Part shown: positions 44,763-58,129 of the stretch, piece by piece | How positions within the stretch are numbered: the stretch's first letter is position 1 | Layout of the letters: every line of letters starts with the position of its first letter | From: Agrostemma githago | Taxonomy: Eukaryota > Streptophyta > Magnoliopsida > Caryophyllales > Caryophyllaceae | DNA: 64,000 nucleotides | NCBI GenBank assembly: GCA_958450325.1 | Contig: OY288242.1 | Location: 71,897,562-71,961,561 of the forward strand | Direction: 5' to 3' | Translations under genes and position numbers: made by a program | The notes under the pieces: model-generated | The model's input: only the letters and a program-made list of their open reading frames with translations | What the model was told of the DNA's origin: nothing | The model's database searches: none

Positions 44763-45232
44763 ATTGTTTAACCATATTTAATAGTTCATCATATATACAT
44801 TATCTTACAACATTACCTGATTTACAAATACAAGCTATTAAATGTAGAACAAAATAAATAAATAATATGTCAAGTTTAAATGTAATTTATTGTCAATATG
44901 ATAATGGGTATGATAACATGATACTACGGTTAAACAATATAGAACCAGTGGTTAAACAGTTTTCCAAGTAATTAAAAAATTTGGTTTCAATATTTACTAC
45001 GAGTAGTATATCTTAATGTTATTCTTCCTATTTCTTTAGTATATGTGAGAATATTTTACTCCGTATTAAAAGAGAAAAAAATTAAAATATGGATCGAGTA
45101 GATAATAATAACTTAATTGGTAAAATTATGCACGTATGCATGTATTGATGTTTATTTAGGTTTGTGAAACCTTTACATCAAACTAAAGGAATGTGTCCTG
45201 AGACATTTTTGGCAATTACTAAATATAATATA
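44763..45232. other. AT-rich intergenic DNA left of the MULE
   Basis: The first 100 bases continue the duplicated segment also seen at 43189-43290 (TAGTTCATC, ACATTATC, TACAAATACAAG.TATTAAA). No gene is visible. Confidence 0.6.
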
Positions 45233-45344
45233 GGGTTATTTAACAGGAATAATACCAACTTTGGGTGGTATTCCATCAATAAAACCAACTTTAATTAATA
45301 CGGGAATAAAATCAAGTATGAGACATATTATACGAGAATGAAAT
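45233..45344 (+). repeat. Left TIR of the MULE
   Basis: Pairs with 60713-60824. MULE TIRs often carry the promoter; the predicted transposase transcript starts a few hundred bases inside. Confidence 0.95.
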
Positions 45345-45628
45345 ACGCTTACCTGCTACCGCCTACACCCGTTAATATTACCACTAATAACAAATTTTAC
45401 TGACACTCTGAAACTCCCAAACTTTTAACCTCATTATCACTTTTAACCTCATTAACTCCCAAACTTTAAACTTCATCTTCTCGCTTCATCAATTCTCATC
45501 AATTCAAAACGTCTTCTTCATCCATTCATCACTTCATCACTTCGTCGAAGGTAATTTTTACGGAACTTTTATTTGTTTATCTTTTTCAAATTTTTGTCAA
45601 ACTTGATCGAAGGTAATTATCATTAATT

Positions 45629-47915
45629 ATGTCGAAAATCAATTTTCAGGGGTATTGTCAAGTTCATTCCTCAATCTTGTGGTTCGCCAATGTCAACGGT
45701 GAGTGTTTTTTTTCATTTCTTCTAAATCGATTTTTCTGGGTTGAACTTACGGTTTTCGATTTTTTTGATTTTTCTGGGTTTAACTTAGGGTTTTCGATTT
45801 TTCTGGGTTTAATTTGGGGGTTTAAGTGTCCCAATTAGTGTTCTTTTATAACTGGTTTAATTGAAAACGTAGGTTGATCCATGGAGTACCGTGACCTTGA
45901 AGTTTTGTTATGTGGGTTCATTTATCAAGCATGACGTGGGTTTAGTTTACACTGGAAAGATTAGTAGGACAGTTCCGGTGGAGGTAGATGAGTTTTGTTG
46001 GTTTACACTTGTTGAGGAAGCAAATAAATGTAGTAGTTTTAGCATTAAGAAAGATGTCATCTTCTACAAAGACCCAGAAACCTTTAGACTAAAGAGAGCT
46101 TTGGATGACAAGGATGCATATACAATGTTAGGTGTTGCAGTAGAGAGGAGAATGGTGGAGTGTTATTTAATTATTGAGAATGATGTGGCTCAACTATTGA
46201 ACTTAATTGAGTTAAGTAAGAAAGTGACTACTACCACCCTAGAATGTCTTGTCAAAAGAGTGCAAAAGGAACCCTTTAAGGAACCAAATATAGACCCCAA
46301 TATTGTACCGACTTGCCAAAAGCTTACCCCTAGGAGAAGAAAAGAACCAGAACCAGAGTGTATCAGTACAGAACCCAACATCAGTGCACCAAAGCCAAAA
46401 TCTGTAGAAAAGCCATCAACTTCCAAGAGAAACAGGGGAGCACCTACCTCTCATACATTTAGTGAGAGGAATAAAGATTCCACTGCCATATGTGTCCAAA
46501 AATCACAAGAAAGTGGTCAAAGTAATCCTCTCTCCAAAAGTAAAGCAAAAGCTGAAACCTCTTCCAAAAATAAAGCAAAGGAAATAACTCCAAAGAAAGC
46601 CACTGGAAAGAGCACTTCAAACCTAGCCCCACTCAGATCCTCACCCAGATTTACAAAAATAAGCTCAAATACTTCATTGTATGATTGTAATGATATTAGT
46701 TTGAGTGATGGCATACATTTATATGCACCTGGAGGTGAAGATGATGCATCAGAAAAGGGTTCGGGGGAGAGATCTGATAGCTTGAGTGAGGATGACTCTG
46801 TTTATGAGCATGAATTAGAAGATCTAGAACTAGAAGATATTGAGGGTGGTCTTACTGATCTAGAACTAGAAGAGGAAGAGGGTGATGGTAGTGGTTCTGA
46901 AGCAGAGAAAGAGTTGAGGGAGGCCTTTGTTGAGCAGGAGGTGGAGTCTGATAATAACTCAGATGATGAAGAGTATAGGGAAGCAAGGGAGAAAGTGAAA
47001 AATTGGAATGCAAATGCTGTGAAGATTGCAAAACAGTTGCAAGTAGAAGCATCTTGTGGATTGTTAACTGGCAAAGACAGAACAAAGGGTGGTGAGGCTA
47101 CTGAGGGTGGTGAGGCTGGCAATGGTGGTGAGGACAGTGGGTATGATGAAAGCGGTGAGGAAGATCGAAGACACCCCTGGCAAAAGTGATGATGACTGTG
47201 GACCACCTGGAAATAGAAGAAGGTCCAGTTTGCTAGTAGTGAATGAGAAGACTGACTTCTCAAAACTTAGTTGGAAAGTTGGTATAAGGTTTCCTAGTAG
47301 GGAATTTTTTAGGGACTGTGTGACAAGATATGCAGTTGCTCAGGGTAGGAATGTGAAAGTTGATGTCAGCCACAAAAAAAAGAGCCAGAAGCTTAGGGTT
47401 AGATGTGTAGCTGGTTGTCCCTTTAAGCTTCATGGTAGTTGGGATACTAGAAGGGCTTGCTTTGTAGTTAAGAGTGTAGATCCAAAGCACAATTGTCAGA
47501 GAACCATGGAGAGGAACACACAACTGAAGTCGTCATGGTTAGCTAAGCAACTACTTGAGGTTTTTAAGTCAAGACCTCTCTGGCCAGCAGCTGAGATAAT
47601 CGAGACAGTGAGGAGAGCCTAAAAAGTTCTAATCACTAGAGGAGTGGCTTACAAAGTGAAGTACTATGCTCACAGGATGCTACATGGTTCAATGAAGGAG
47701 CATTACAGCAAAGTAGGGGCAGACTTAGCAGCACTTCAAGAAGCAAACCCACAAAGTGTCTTCACTTTATACACTACCCCTTCTGTGAGGTCTTCTAATC
47801 CACCTGTATTTCAGAGACTATTTGTATGTTTTGATGCCGTGAAAGAAGGTTGGATGAGTGGATGCAGAAAAGTGTTGTGCGTAGATGCGTGCTTCTTAAA
47901 AACATTCTTGGGTGG
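45629..47915 (+). pseudogene. MULE transposase, 5' part (PB1-like region, MuDR DNA-binding domain, start of catalytic domain)
   Basis: A possible first exon (45629 to about 45700, start MSKINFQGYCQVHSS) and an intron ending GAAAACGTAG lead to the main exon at 45873. It opens with the MuDR N-terminal PB1-like region (TLKFCYVGSFIKHDVGLVYT) and then a long Lys/Ser-rich and acidic linker. A frameshift near 47160-47185 leads to the MuDR DNA-binding domain (GIRFPSREFFRDCVTRYAVA, RVRCVAGCPFKLHGSWD). A TAA at 47620-47622 interrupts the frame. It resumes with YKVKYYAHRML and the start of the catalytic domain (LFVCFDAVKEGWMSGCRKVL, CVDACFLKTFLGG, where the Asp of VDACF is the first catalytic residue). 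The solo LTR enters directly after this. The rest is at 58130-59750. Confidence 0.9.
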
Positions 47916-49105
47916 TGATATGCCTAGTTTTTATCGTCTTTCCTTCTTGCTTTACTTGGGTTTCCTTAGTTTAATCGCTCTTAGAAGCGATTTTTGTGCT
48001 ACTAATGTCTTTTCTAGTGATATTTTGTGTTTCTAGGTCCGTATGGCGAGATCGCGTGTCTTTTAGGCCATTTCTACGTCGTAAGGACTGATTCCGAGTC
48101 ACGAAATATTCATGGAACCAAGGAAAAGCAAGAAGAAGTCACCCATCGCCACCGGGAAGTCCATCGCGGCCGAGACGAAACGTGCCAAAGATCAGAGGCT
48201 ACTGTGAAGCCTTCCCAACCGAGAACATCACCTTCTCGGTCGGGACCGTAGGTCTTCCCGAGTGGGACCATTACCTTCCCGGTCGGGAAGAGGGGTCTTC
48301 TCGGTCGGGACCGTAGGTCTTCCCGAGCGGGACCATTACCTTCCCGGTCGGGAAGGACCCAGCTCCTACACGCTTCCTTGTTTCTTTTCTCTCACTTGTG
48401 GAACACTATATATACCCTTCCTCTTGTAATTTGTAAGGCACGAAACCCTAGACTAAGAATACATAGCTTAAGCTTAGTGCCTCCTTAATCTTACCTTAAT
48501 CTTTTGTTAAACTTAGCTTAATCATAGTAGTTACTCTTGTATTAAGGGATTTCTTCAAGGATCCACCAATCTTGACAACAAGTTTCAATCTTTTCCATTC
48601 CATTCTAGTTGGGTAAAATCCTTCTTCGTACTACTTCTTTATCTTGAATTGTTAGTAAAGTTTCATTCTTTTTCTCTTGTTCATTGCTCTCCTTTGTTTA
48701 TCCTCCATTATGAATGTTCTTGTTCTTATGTTAGTTTCTTTAGTTAATGTTAGTTTCATCTTAAACATGTGTGAGTAGACTCATTGTGGGGTTAATAGGG
48801 GGATTAGGTGTTGTTTATGGGTAATTAGGGATTAATTGTGGGTAAAAGGTTGAATCTTTGTTACTAGTCACATGTTAAGCATGTTATGTGTTTGTTGAAA
48901 CGATTGTTAGAGTAGTAGTGACCATGCTATTTCTTGCTAGTTTCATTCTTCTCATTGTATGCATAATTTGTGGTTGAATTCTCTTGTTTTGGGTAACATC
49001 ATACATGAGTTTTCGGGTTTGTCTTTGACGCGAGAGCGCGGCCTTACCGTAGTGACTAGGTGAAACCTATACCCTCGACTTCCCCCTAGCCTTGTACACC
49101 TATGA

Positions 49106-51175
49106 TGTAACAGCCCTAAATTTTCGCGACCAAAATAACAGAATAAAACCGGAAAATTTAAAATTGTTCCTCCGCATTTAGCTCACAAGGCCAAATGCAA
49201 GACAAAATAATAGTATAAGAATTAAAAAGAAATATAAATCCGATAAACAATTAAATGAAAACATTGCAGCGGAAGACTTAAGTCCCAATAAATTCAAAAC
49301 GGTTTAAAACAACTTCAACCCAAAATTCAACATAAATATAAATGGTTTGGAGGTAAACGTTAAATAATAAAATCCTTTCTCGCTCAGCATCCCGAACCAA
49401 ATGCACCCATGCAGCATATTAATTATACCTATCAACTGTACCCAAAACACAAATAGGTACAGGTTCCAGCGGGGGAACGACCCAAAACAAAAGGACGTCA
49501 GCAAAGCTGAGTAAAATATATTATATTGAAAACGTAAAACAATAATTATAATTTGTAATAAACTGAAATCAAAGTTAAATATTATTGTCTCAATACCAAA
49601 CCAAAAGTACTGTAAAACGGTAGTCAAAACCAAAACCACCCAAAATATATTGTCTCCACCTGTGTGCCAAGGTCCTACCCTTTTGCACGATCTAGAAGTA
49701 CCACCTATGCTTAGCTAGACTTACCATAGTGCGCACTACTCACATTTGGGCAGTCAGTAGGATGAGACTGCCAAAAGAGGAAGTCTAACTACCTAACAAG
49801 TGGGGGCCGGAAAACCCCACTTAACACAACTCAGGCCAGGAGTTCAGTTTCGGGACGAAATCCCAGGGACGTCTCAGACGCACCTTAACCTCATAGACCA
49901 ACAGAGCTCCCAGAGTCTGTTATAAACACCAAAATTGTACCAAAATAATTCCAATATATTACTTGTCACAAAGTTCCAATATCCAAAATATTACAAGAGT
50001 ATCATAAAATTCATCGTTGACAAAATAATTATAAAACCGTTTCAAAAATATAATTTAAACCGAACATGCTCTTTACTTAAAGGTGAAAAGGTCAAAACGT
50101 CCTTACCTCTCAAGACAGTCAATCCAAGCTAATATTATTCAAAGAATTCTTTCTCCTCGAACCCACAAGCTACAAATAATGTAAATCGATTCAATAACTA
50201 TATAGCTAAATTCGGTGTGAACCCAACTTACTCTCAAAATACGGTTTAGACATAATATTATCAAAATCTCATATCCCAAAACTTGCCTATTGATAACCTT
50301 TTATCCATAATATATGACATAAACCTCACCTCCAACTTTGCATTACTGTAAGTTGTAATTAGGATCTAACTAACCATGACATCATCCTATCATCATCACC
50401 GAACCATCACTTTTATTTTAAACCCACAACTGCTACGAATCTTTGCCCTGCCCGACTCGCATCAATGATATATTTAATACCAGGTAACAAATCGTCCTAC
50501 TAAACCCCCAACTTCTATACCGACCAAGTTTAATAATGCTAACTACGAAAGTTTTACCACCACGGTCCCTAAAACGAAATACAAACAATCGAAATAAATC
50601 CATACCGACACCTATCAACAAATTTGTTTAATCGACGTCTCCCAACATCTAACCCATGATATTTAAAGGTAAAATTGATTTATAAAAGTACAAGAAACCA
50701 TATTTAATAAATTGAAACTAAAAGTGATACTTACAAATAAATCTGTAATTGAAGGGAGAAAGAGACAATCGGATGCAATTGAATGATGATGGATCCGATG
50801 TAAACCAAGAGATATAAGGAAGAAAGGTGAGGAGGAATAGAGTGGGGCGGCAGGTGAAGTAAGAAAGATAAAAAAAATAGAGTAGGAATAAGGGTGATGG
50901 AAAAAGGGATGGCGGGTGAGGTATAAATAGTTTTAAGTTTTTTTTTTCTTTTTTTTCCTTTTTTGTGTTTGACTCGAAATCGAATACGATACAAAGTCGG
51001 TTATAAAATAACGTTCCACTTTTAAGAAAATCAAAACCAATTTATTATAAGACGACCCAAAATACTTTAATATTTATAACGACATTAAAAATATTTTTCC
51101 AACTTAAAAACCCGATTTAAATAAAAGTAGAAAAGTCAACTTTATAATTGACTCGGAAAATAACGGGGTGTTACA
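49106..51175 (-). repeat. 3' LTR of the chromovirus-like element
   Basis: On the minus strand it runs from TGTAACACCCCGTTATTTTC to AGGGCTGTTACA, 2,070 bp, and is very similar to the other LTR. The PPT AAGGAGGGAAG (minus strand, about 51177-51190) lies next to it. Confidence 0.95.
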
Positions 51176-53829
51176 GACTTCCCTCCTTAAAACAAAACTT
51201 CGTCCTCGAAGTTTGAACTCATCCTCGAAAATAAAGTGTCACCTTACTCATGAATGCCCAAAATGACCCGCTCACTCCATATATCCAAAATCCACCAAAA
51301 ATTTCATATATCTCCAAAATAAATCATTTACTCCATATATCCAAAATCCGTCAAATTAAACACAACATTAAAAGATATCTCACATTTTTAAATCCTCAAA
51401 AATCCATAACCCCTAATTCCTCAAATTTCAAAGCATACAATTCATCACCACCTAAATCCACAAGATAAGATCACCTAATTCCATAAGATAACACCAAAGT
51501 TCGAAACCACCAAAATTCTCATACGATAAAAGTATCACTTGCCAAGTTAAGAGCATGTCGGACAAAAATATTTAAATTATTTATTTCAAAATTTTGAAAC
51601 CACAAGTTCAACCATTTTACAAGTGCATAATGCACAAAATCAATCAGTCAATCAAATAAGTGCGGTTAGCACTACCAAACCAACAATACGTGCGTTGAGC
51701 ACAAAATCACCAATATGTGCGTTGAGCACAAACAAACCACAAATATGTGCGTTGAGCACAAACAAATCACAAACACGTGTAAACAAGACAATTTCAAGTA
51801 ATAACCAATAACCAATGACATTGTGCTTATTAAGCATCGATAATAGCCAAAATATTCATATTTGTGACCAATAAATAGATATTAGCATGAAATCACACAA
51901 GAACATGCTTAGTTTACCACAAAAACAAGTAGTCATGCATATTTCTACCCACCTTAAAATGAAGCTTCGTCCTCGAAGCACGAAAAATTTACCTTAGGCA
52001 AAAAGATGAGGGTATTTTTCTCTCATGGTTGGCTCAAGTTTCGCCCAAAATATTGGAACACATATGTTCGCTACCTAATATAATATCCTTTGAAACCCCA
52101 TGATGTCCCACCACATAATGTATATAAGCATCAGCAAATTGTTTCCTCTCTCACATATCCTTCATGGGAATAAAATGTGCACTCTTAGTTAATCTATTAA
52201 TTATAACCCAAATCATATTATTACCTTCCTCTGACCTTGACAACCCAACTATAAAATCCATAAAGATTAAACTCCACTTACACTCGGAAACTCCTAAAGA
52301 ATCTAACTCTCCCTGATGTCTCATATATTCACTCATAACTTTCTAATATATCAAATATTGAGCCACAAAGTCTGTCATTTGTTTCTTCATACTAATCCAC
52401 CAAAATCCTAATTTCAAATCCGTACACATTTGTGCCTTATACATTATTCTTTCCTTTGTTCTTGTGGTTAGATACACAAACTCAATCTCGAAACTTAATC
52501 AATACACTCTATCATCACGCTTGAACAAAGCAACTCATTCATCAACTTATCCTAGCAAACTCATTCATCAACTTATCCTACAAAATTTATCACCACCTTT
52601 CAACTACTCATTAATTCACTTTAAAAAAAACACTATACAGGGTTCCTAATTTTTGCCCTTTTGATCCCAAATATTAGAAACTCTTCCCTCACTTATCACG
52701 GTGCATCACTAACAATATTGTATAGGGAAAGGTTTACTCAAGTCATCGGTCACCGCATTGGCATTTCCTACCTAATATTGAATCTTGATCTTACAGTCCT
52801 TAATCAAATCCAACCAGCTTCTTTATCTCACGATTAGCTCCTAATGGGTAAATATATATCTTAAAATTTACGATCATAAAAACTTTAAATGGTCCCCAAA
52901 TAGTATGTCTCCAAATTTCTTAGGCAACTACTACGGCTGCTTAGTCTAGATGATAAGTAGGGTAATTTTTCCATAACGGTGCAACTGCCTAAACGCATAA
53001 GCGATTACTTTCTTATTCTACTGAAAACACAACCTAGTCCATTCTTAAAATGCATATTTATAAACATCATAAGCTTCATTTCCATCCGGTAAGGCAAATC
53101 CTAAAGCAGTGGTCAATTTTTCCTTTAAATTCGAAACGATTCCTCACACCTCTCATCCCAATAAAATTTTGTGGTTTTCCTTATTAGTGTGGCCACTGGT
53201 CTACCTATTATGGAAAAGTTCTTCACAAATCTCTATTGTAACTAGCTAATCTCAAAAAGTTATGAATTTCAGTCACAAATTCCAGGTTAGATCATTCCTT
53301 AACAATCTTAGCAGGATCTACTAATACTCCATCCTTAGATATAATATGCCCCAAAATTGTTCGAACCAACCAAAAAAATCACACCTCGAAAATTTAACAT
53401 AAAACTATTTTTCTCTCAAGATGACTAAGACAATTCGTAAATGTTCCTCATGCTCTTCTTCATTCTATAAGTAAATCACTATGTCATCAATGAAAATCTC
53501 AACAAATTTATCTAGGTAACTGCTCAAAGTTCGGTTCATCTAAGTCCATAAACACATCAGGTGCACTAATCAACCCAAAAAAAACATCACAGTAAACTTA
53601 CAATGACAATATATATCTAGTAGAAAATGTACTCTTAGATAAATCATTAAGCGCTATCATTAATTGATGGTACTCAAATTGCAAATCAATTTTAGGAAAA
53701 ATAAAAGCTCCCTTCAACTGGTCAAATAAATCATCAATCCTAAATAAGAGAATCTTATTCTATATAGTAACTTGATCAAAATTCTCGATAATCAATACAT
53801 AATCTTAAAGTTTCATCATTCTTTTTCCA
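51176..53829 (-). pseudogene. Decayed pol (RT, RNase H, integrase remnants) of the chromovirus-like element
   Basis: Minus-strand pieces are readable in short frames. They include KFVEIFIDDIVIY with the RT catalytic FIDD (53480-53494) and the RT/RNase H linker FSIIGRPVATLIRK near 53190. The integrase core stretch is IFMDFIVGLSRSEEG then NRLTKSAHFIP (52151-52300). Stops and frameshifts separate all of them. 51176-52150 shows no protein; it includes a tandem repeat of GTGCGTTGAGCACAAA-type units (51655-51790). Confidence 0.8.
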
Positions 53830-55434
53830 CTAATAAATCAGGGTCACCCCAAGGCAGCACACTAGGCCTAATTCATCCCTCAAAATAACATCAAAGTAGG
53901 GTAATGAAAATTCTATCAGGTTTGCCTTAAAATCATGATTACCAATAAAAACTGACACATCCCTATAAACCCTCTCACAGTTTACTAAGTCCCCAGATGA
54001 CATGACAAAATCATATTCCACAATTTCACTAGATTCAACATTCATTTTATCCACAAACTTAGTCCAAATAAAAGAGTGAGATGCACCAGAATCAAATAAA
54101 ACATGAGCTAAAATAGAATTCACTAGAAAATTACCCGAAACGATATCTGTGTTTTCGGCTTCCTCCCTATTCATGACATAGAGCTTTCCGGTAGGCTTTT
54201 TGCTATTCTGTGCAGCATTTACTTGGCCCGCGGGTTTACTAGCTGCGGTAATGTTGGTCTGAGTCGGAGCTGGATTACTAAAATTATTGTTAGTTGTGGA
54301 CCTACCAAAATTCTGTGTGTTCCCCTGACCCTCAAATCGGTTATTCTGATTCACACTAGCACTAGCAGATTGCGTAGCACGAGGTTTCCCTGCCTTCTTG
54401 TTCCTACACTCAAATTCTCGATGTCCTAACTTCTCGCACCAGTAGCATGTCACCTTATTTCCCTGACAGTCAACGCCTGGGTGATCTCCCTTGCATAACT
54501 TACAGTAATAATGTGGGGTAAAGTCATTAGTTGTTCCCTGGTTTTTACCTCTCCAGCTATTACCTTCTTCCTTCCCATTCCCTCCAAAAGATCGAGACTT
54601 TTGTTGAGTGTTATTATTAGTATTGAAATTCCCTCTCTTTGGTGGGTTGTCAGATTGACTCCCCTGAAACTCTTTCTTCTTAGTCCCAGTACTTCCCATC
54701 TCAACCTCCATCTTCTGGTTACTCCTCTCAATATTAACAGCCCTAGCATAGACATCTCTTAATGAAGTAAATGTCTCTCCAGCAAATCTATCCTTAATCT
54801 TCCAATGTAACTTATCCTCAAACCTAGATGCTTTAATCCCTTCAGTTGGCACTGGCTCCTTAGAAAAACGACTAAGTTCAACAAATTTATTATAAAAGTC
54901 TTTCACACTCATCTCATCGGTTTGTTTTAGGTCTCCAAATTCAGCTAATTTTTTATGTTTCACATGTTCTGGGAAAAATTCTTCTTCTAATATCTCCTTA
55001 AGAGTATCCCAGTCTTTATCATATAATGTGTGTGTGCCATTTGGGTTTCTCGTCCTAATTGGTTTCATAAAGTCTTCTTTAACGGTCTGCCACCAAATGT
55101 CCGCCTCTTCTTTCAGATAGAAGACAACGATCCTAGCCTGAAATTCATGTGGACAACCTACAGCTAGAAAAATTTTCTCCATCTCCCTAACCCAATTATC
55201 TAGTTCATTTGGATCCGCTTTCCCAGTAAAAGTCGGCGGTTTCTTCTTCTGTACCGCTTCAGACATTCCAGTAACAGTTGGTGTAGGATCATTCTCATTC
55301 TCAACCCTATCATTCATATTCCGGGTAACAGCGGTCATTTGTTCCACAGCTTGGACAAGAGCTGCATTCTGAGTTATCAATTGTGCCATTATAGCGGCCA
55401 TATCATTGTTTTCATTTTCTCTTCGTGGAGGCAT
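53830..55434 (-). pseudogene. Gag-protease of the chromovirus-like element
   Basis: A 534-codon open frame starts MPPRRENENNDMAAIMAQ at 55434. An upstream in-frame ATG (55476) adds 14 unlike residues. The gag core is at about 65-230 (NELDNWVREMEKIFLAVGCP, YDKDWDTLKEILEEEFFPEH). The CCHC knuckle CYWCEKLGHREFEC is at 330-343. The aspartic protease signature LFDSGASHSF is at 446-455. After PYFDVILRDELG the frame leaves the family consensus and ends at a stop, so pol is disconnected. Gag would form particles and the protease would cut the polyprotein. The gag half shows no internal stop. Confidence 0.9.
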
Positions 55435-55772
55435 TGTTACTATAGATATAAACAATATTCTATTAAGTTCAAGCATAAGAGAGTTCAGTCACCAATCACA
55501 AATATTAATGTAAGTAGCATTCTTCTCTATCACAATTCAATTAGGTGAGGATAGTAACAGTAATAAACATGACAAATTTAATATAAATATAAATATAAAT
55601 ATAAATATATATATATATATAACATAATTCATGGGTATGCAATGCACCCAATCCACCCAACACTCTCGATTTAGAAAGAAAGAAAATTTTCTTTTTAAAG
55701 GTAGTAGTAAATTATTTTTTTATTTTTTTTAAACCATTTCAAATTTTGCAAAACTTTTCGGAAAGACCTATT

Positions 55773-55784
55773 GCTCTGATACCA
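55773..55784 (-). other. Primer binding site, initiator tRNA-Met
   Basis: TGGTATCAGAGC on the minus strand, two bases from the LTR end at 55787. The LTR terminal CA is mutated there (TATAACAG on the plus strand instead of TGTAACAG). Confidence 0.9.
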
Positions 55785-55786
55785 AC

Positions 55787-57831
55787 TATAACAGCTCTAA
55801 ATTTTCGCGACCAAAATAACAGAATAAAACCGGAAAATTTAAAGTTGTTACTCCGCATTTAGCTCACAAGGCCAAATGCAAGGCAAAATAATAGTATAAG
55901 AATTAAAAAGAAATATAAATCCGATAAATAATTAAACGAAAACGTTGCAGCGGAAGACTTAAGTCCCACAAAATTCAAAACGGTTTAAAACAACTTCAAC
56001 CCAAAATTCAACATAAATATAAATGGTTTGGAGGTAAACGTTAAATAATAAAAACCTTCCTCGCTCAGGATCCCGAACTAAATGCACCCATGCAGCATAT
56101 TAATTGTACCTATCAACTATACCCAAGACACAAATAGGTACAGGTTCCAGCGGGGGAACGACCCAAAACAAAAGGACGTCAGCAAAGCTGAGTAAAATAT
56201 ATTATATTGAAAACGTAAAACAATAATTATAATTTGTAGTAAACTGAAATCAGAGTTAAATATTGTTGTCTCAATACCAAACCAAAAGTACTGTAAAACG
56301 GTAGTCAAAACCAAAATCACCCAAAATATATTGTCTCCACATGTGTCTCAATACCAAGCCAAGGTCACCACATATGCTTAGCTAGACTTACTATAGTGCG
56401 CACTACTCACATTTGGGCAGTCAGTAGGATGAGGCTGCCAAAAGAGGAAGTCTAACTACCTAGCAAGTGGGGGCCGGAAAACCCCACTTAAGACAACTCG
56501 GGCCAGAAGTTCAGTTTCGGGACGAAATCCCAGAGACGTCTCAGACGCACCTTAACCTCATAGACCAACAGAGCTCCCAGAGTCTGTTATAACCACCGAA
56601 ATAGTACCAAAATAATTCCAATATATGACTTGTCACAAAGTTTCAATATCCAAAATATTACAAGAGTATCATAAAAATTCATCGTTGACAAAATAATTAT
56701 AAAACCGTTTCAAAAATATAATTTAAACCGAACATGCTCCTTACTTAAAGGTGAAAAGGTCAAAACGTCCTTACCTCTCAAGACGGTCAATCCAAGCTAA
56801 TATTATTCAAACAATTCTTTCTCCTCGAACCCACAAACTACAAATAATATAAATCGATTCAATAACTATATAGCTAAATTCGATGTGAACCCAACTTACT
56901 CTCAAATACAGTTTAGACATAATATTATCAAAATCTCATATCCCAAAACTTGCCTATTGATAACCTTTTATCCATAATATATGACATAAACCTCACCTCC
57001 AACTTTGCATTACTGTAAGTTGTAATTAGGATCAAACTAACCATGACATCATCCTATCATCATCACCAAACCATCACTTTTATTTTAAACCCACAACTGC
57101 TACGGATCTTTGCCCTGCCCGACTCGCATCAATGATATATTTAATACCAGGTAACAAATCGTCCTACTAAACCCCCAACTTCTATACCGACCAAGTTTAA
57201 TAATGCTAACTACGAAAGTTTTACGACCACGGTCCCTAAAATGAAATACAAACAATCGAAATAAGTCCATACCGACACCTATCAACAAATTTGTTTAATC
57301 GACGTCTCCCAACATCTAACCCATGATATTTAAAGGTAAAATTGATTTATAAAAGTACAAGAAACCATATTTAATAAATTGAAACTAAAAGTGATACTTA
57401 CAGATAAATCTGTAATTGAAGGGAGAAAGAGACAATCAGATGCAATTGAATGATGATGGATCCGATGTAAACCAAGAGATATAAGAAAGAAAGGTGAGGA
57501 GGAATAGAGTGGGGCGGCAGGTGAAGTAAGAAAGATAAAAAAATAGAGTAGGAATAAGGGTGATGGAAAAAGGGATGGCGGGTGAGGTATAAATAGTTTT
57601 AAGTTTTTTTTCTTTTTTTGTGTTTGACTCGAAATCGAATATGATACAAAGTCGGTTTATAAAATAACGTTCCACTTTTAAGAAAATCAAAACCGATTTA
57701 TTATAAGACGACCCAAAATACTTTAATATTTATAACGACATTAAAAATATTTTTCCAACTTAAAAACCCGATTTAAATAAAAGTAGAAAAGTCAACTTTA
57801 TAATTGACTCGGAAAATAACGGGGTGTTACA
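55787..57831 (-). repeat. 5' LTR of the chromovirus-like element
   Basis: It is 2,045 bp and closely matches 49106-51175 apart from small indels and substitutions. The (TATAAA)n run at 55577-55620 lies inside the element, before the PBS. Confidence 0.95.
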
Positions 57832-58129
57832 TATGAACCCGACCTAACCCTACTCTTTCCCTTATTGAATTCTCCGTTTTCATCATTATAGTTTTAGTTC
57901 TTATCATTGTTTTAGGTTGCTCTTGTCCATCTAGTAATCGTCTTAGTCTAATCCATTATCAATAATTCTTCTCCTTTGTTTCCTTGTGACTTTGTCTTGA
58001 GATTAGGTAGGCTTTAGTCTAAACTCCCTTTGCCGTCTCTTGTGGACCGACCCGACTTGCACATACTACTTAGTTAGGTAGGTTGGTTTATTGGTGTCGG
58101 GATCGACGACGAATCCCCGCATCAGGTGG

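Larger units (their letters stand above)
49106..57831 (-). mobile_element. Chromovirus-like Ty3/gypsy retrotransposon, TSD TATGA
   Basis: A minus-strand element with LTRs 57831-55787 (5') and 51175-49106 (3'). Flanking TATGA lies at 49101-49105 and 57832-57836. The PBS matches initiator tRNA-Met. Gag-protease is nearly intact; RT, RNase H and integrase survive as decayed pieces. The LTR start TGTAACACCCCGT, the PBS and the gag look like the Tekay/Del group. No chromodomain could be read, so the clade is probable only. It is inserted in the solo LTR. Confidence 0.93.
47916..58124 (+). mobile_element. Solo LTR (Athila-like), TSD GGTGG, itself interrupted
   Basis: It starts TGATATGCCTAG and ends CCCCGCATCA, with GGTGG at 47911-47915 and 58125-58129. 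Its own sequence is 47916-49105 plus 57837-58124, about 1.48 kb. It has a cluster of CTTCCCGGTCGGGAAG-like palindromes (48215-48360), TATATATA at 48407-48414, and U5 phrases (CCCTCGACTTCCC; GTGGACCGACCCGACTTGC) like Athila LTRs. No PBS or PPT was found. It splits the MULE catalytic domain between two Gly codons. Confidence 0.92.
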
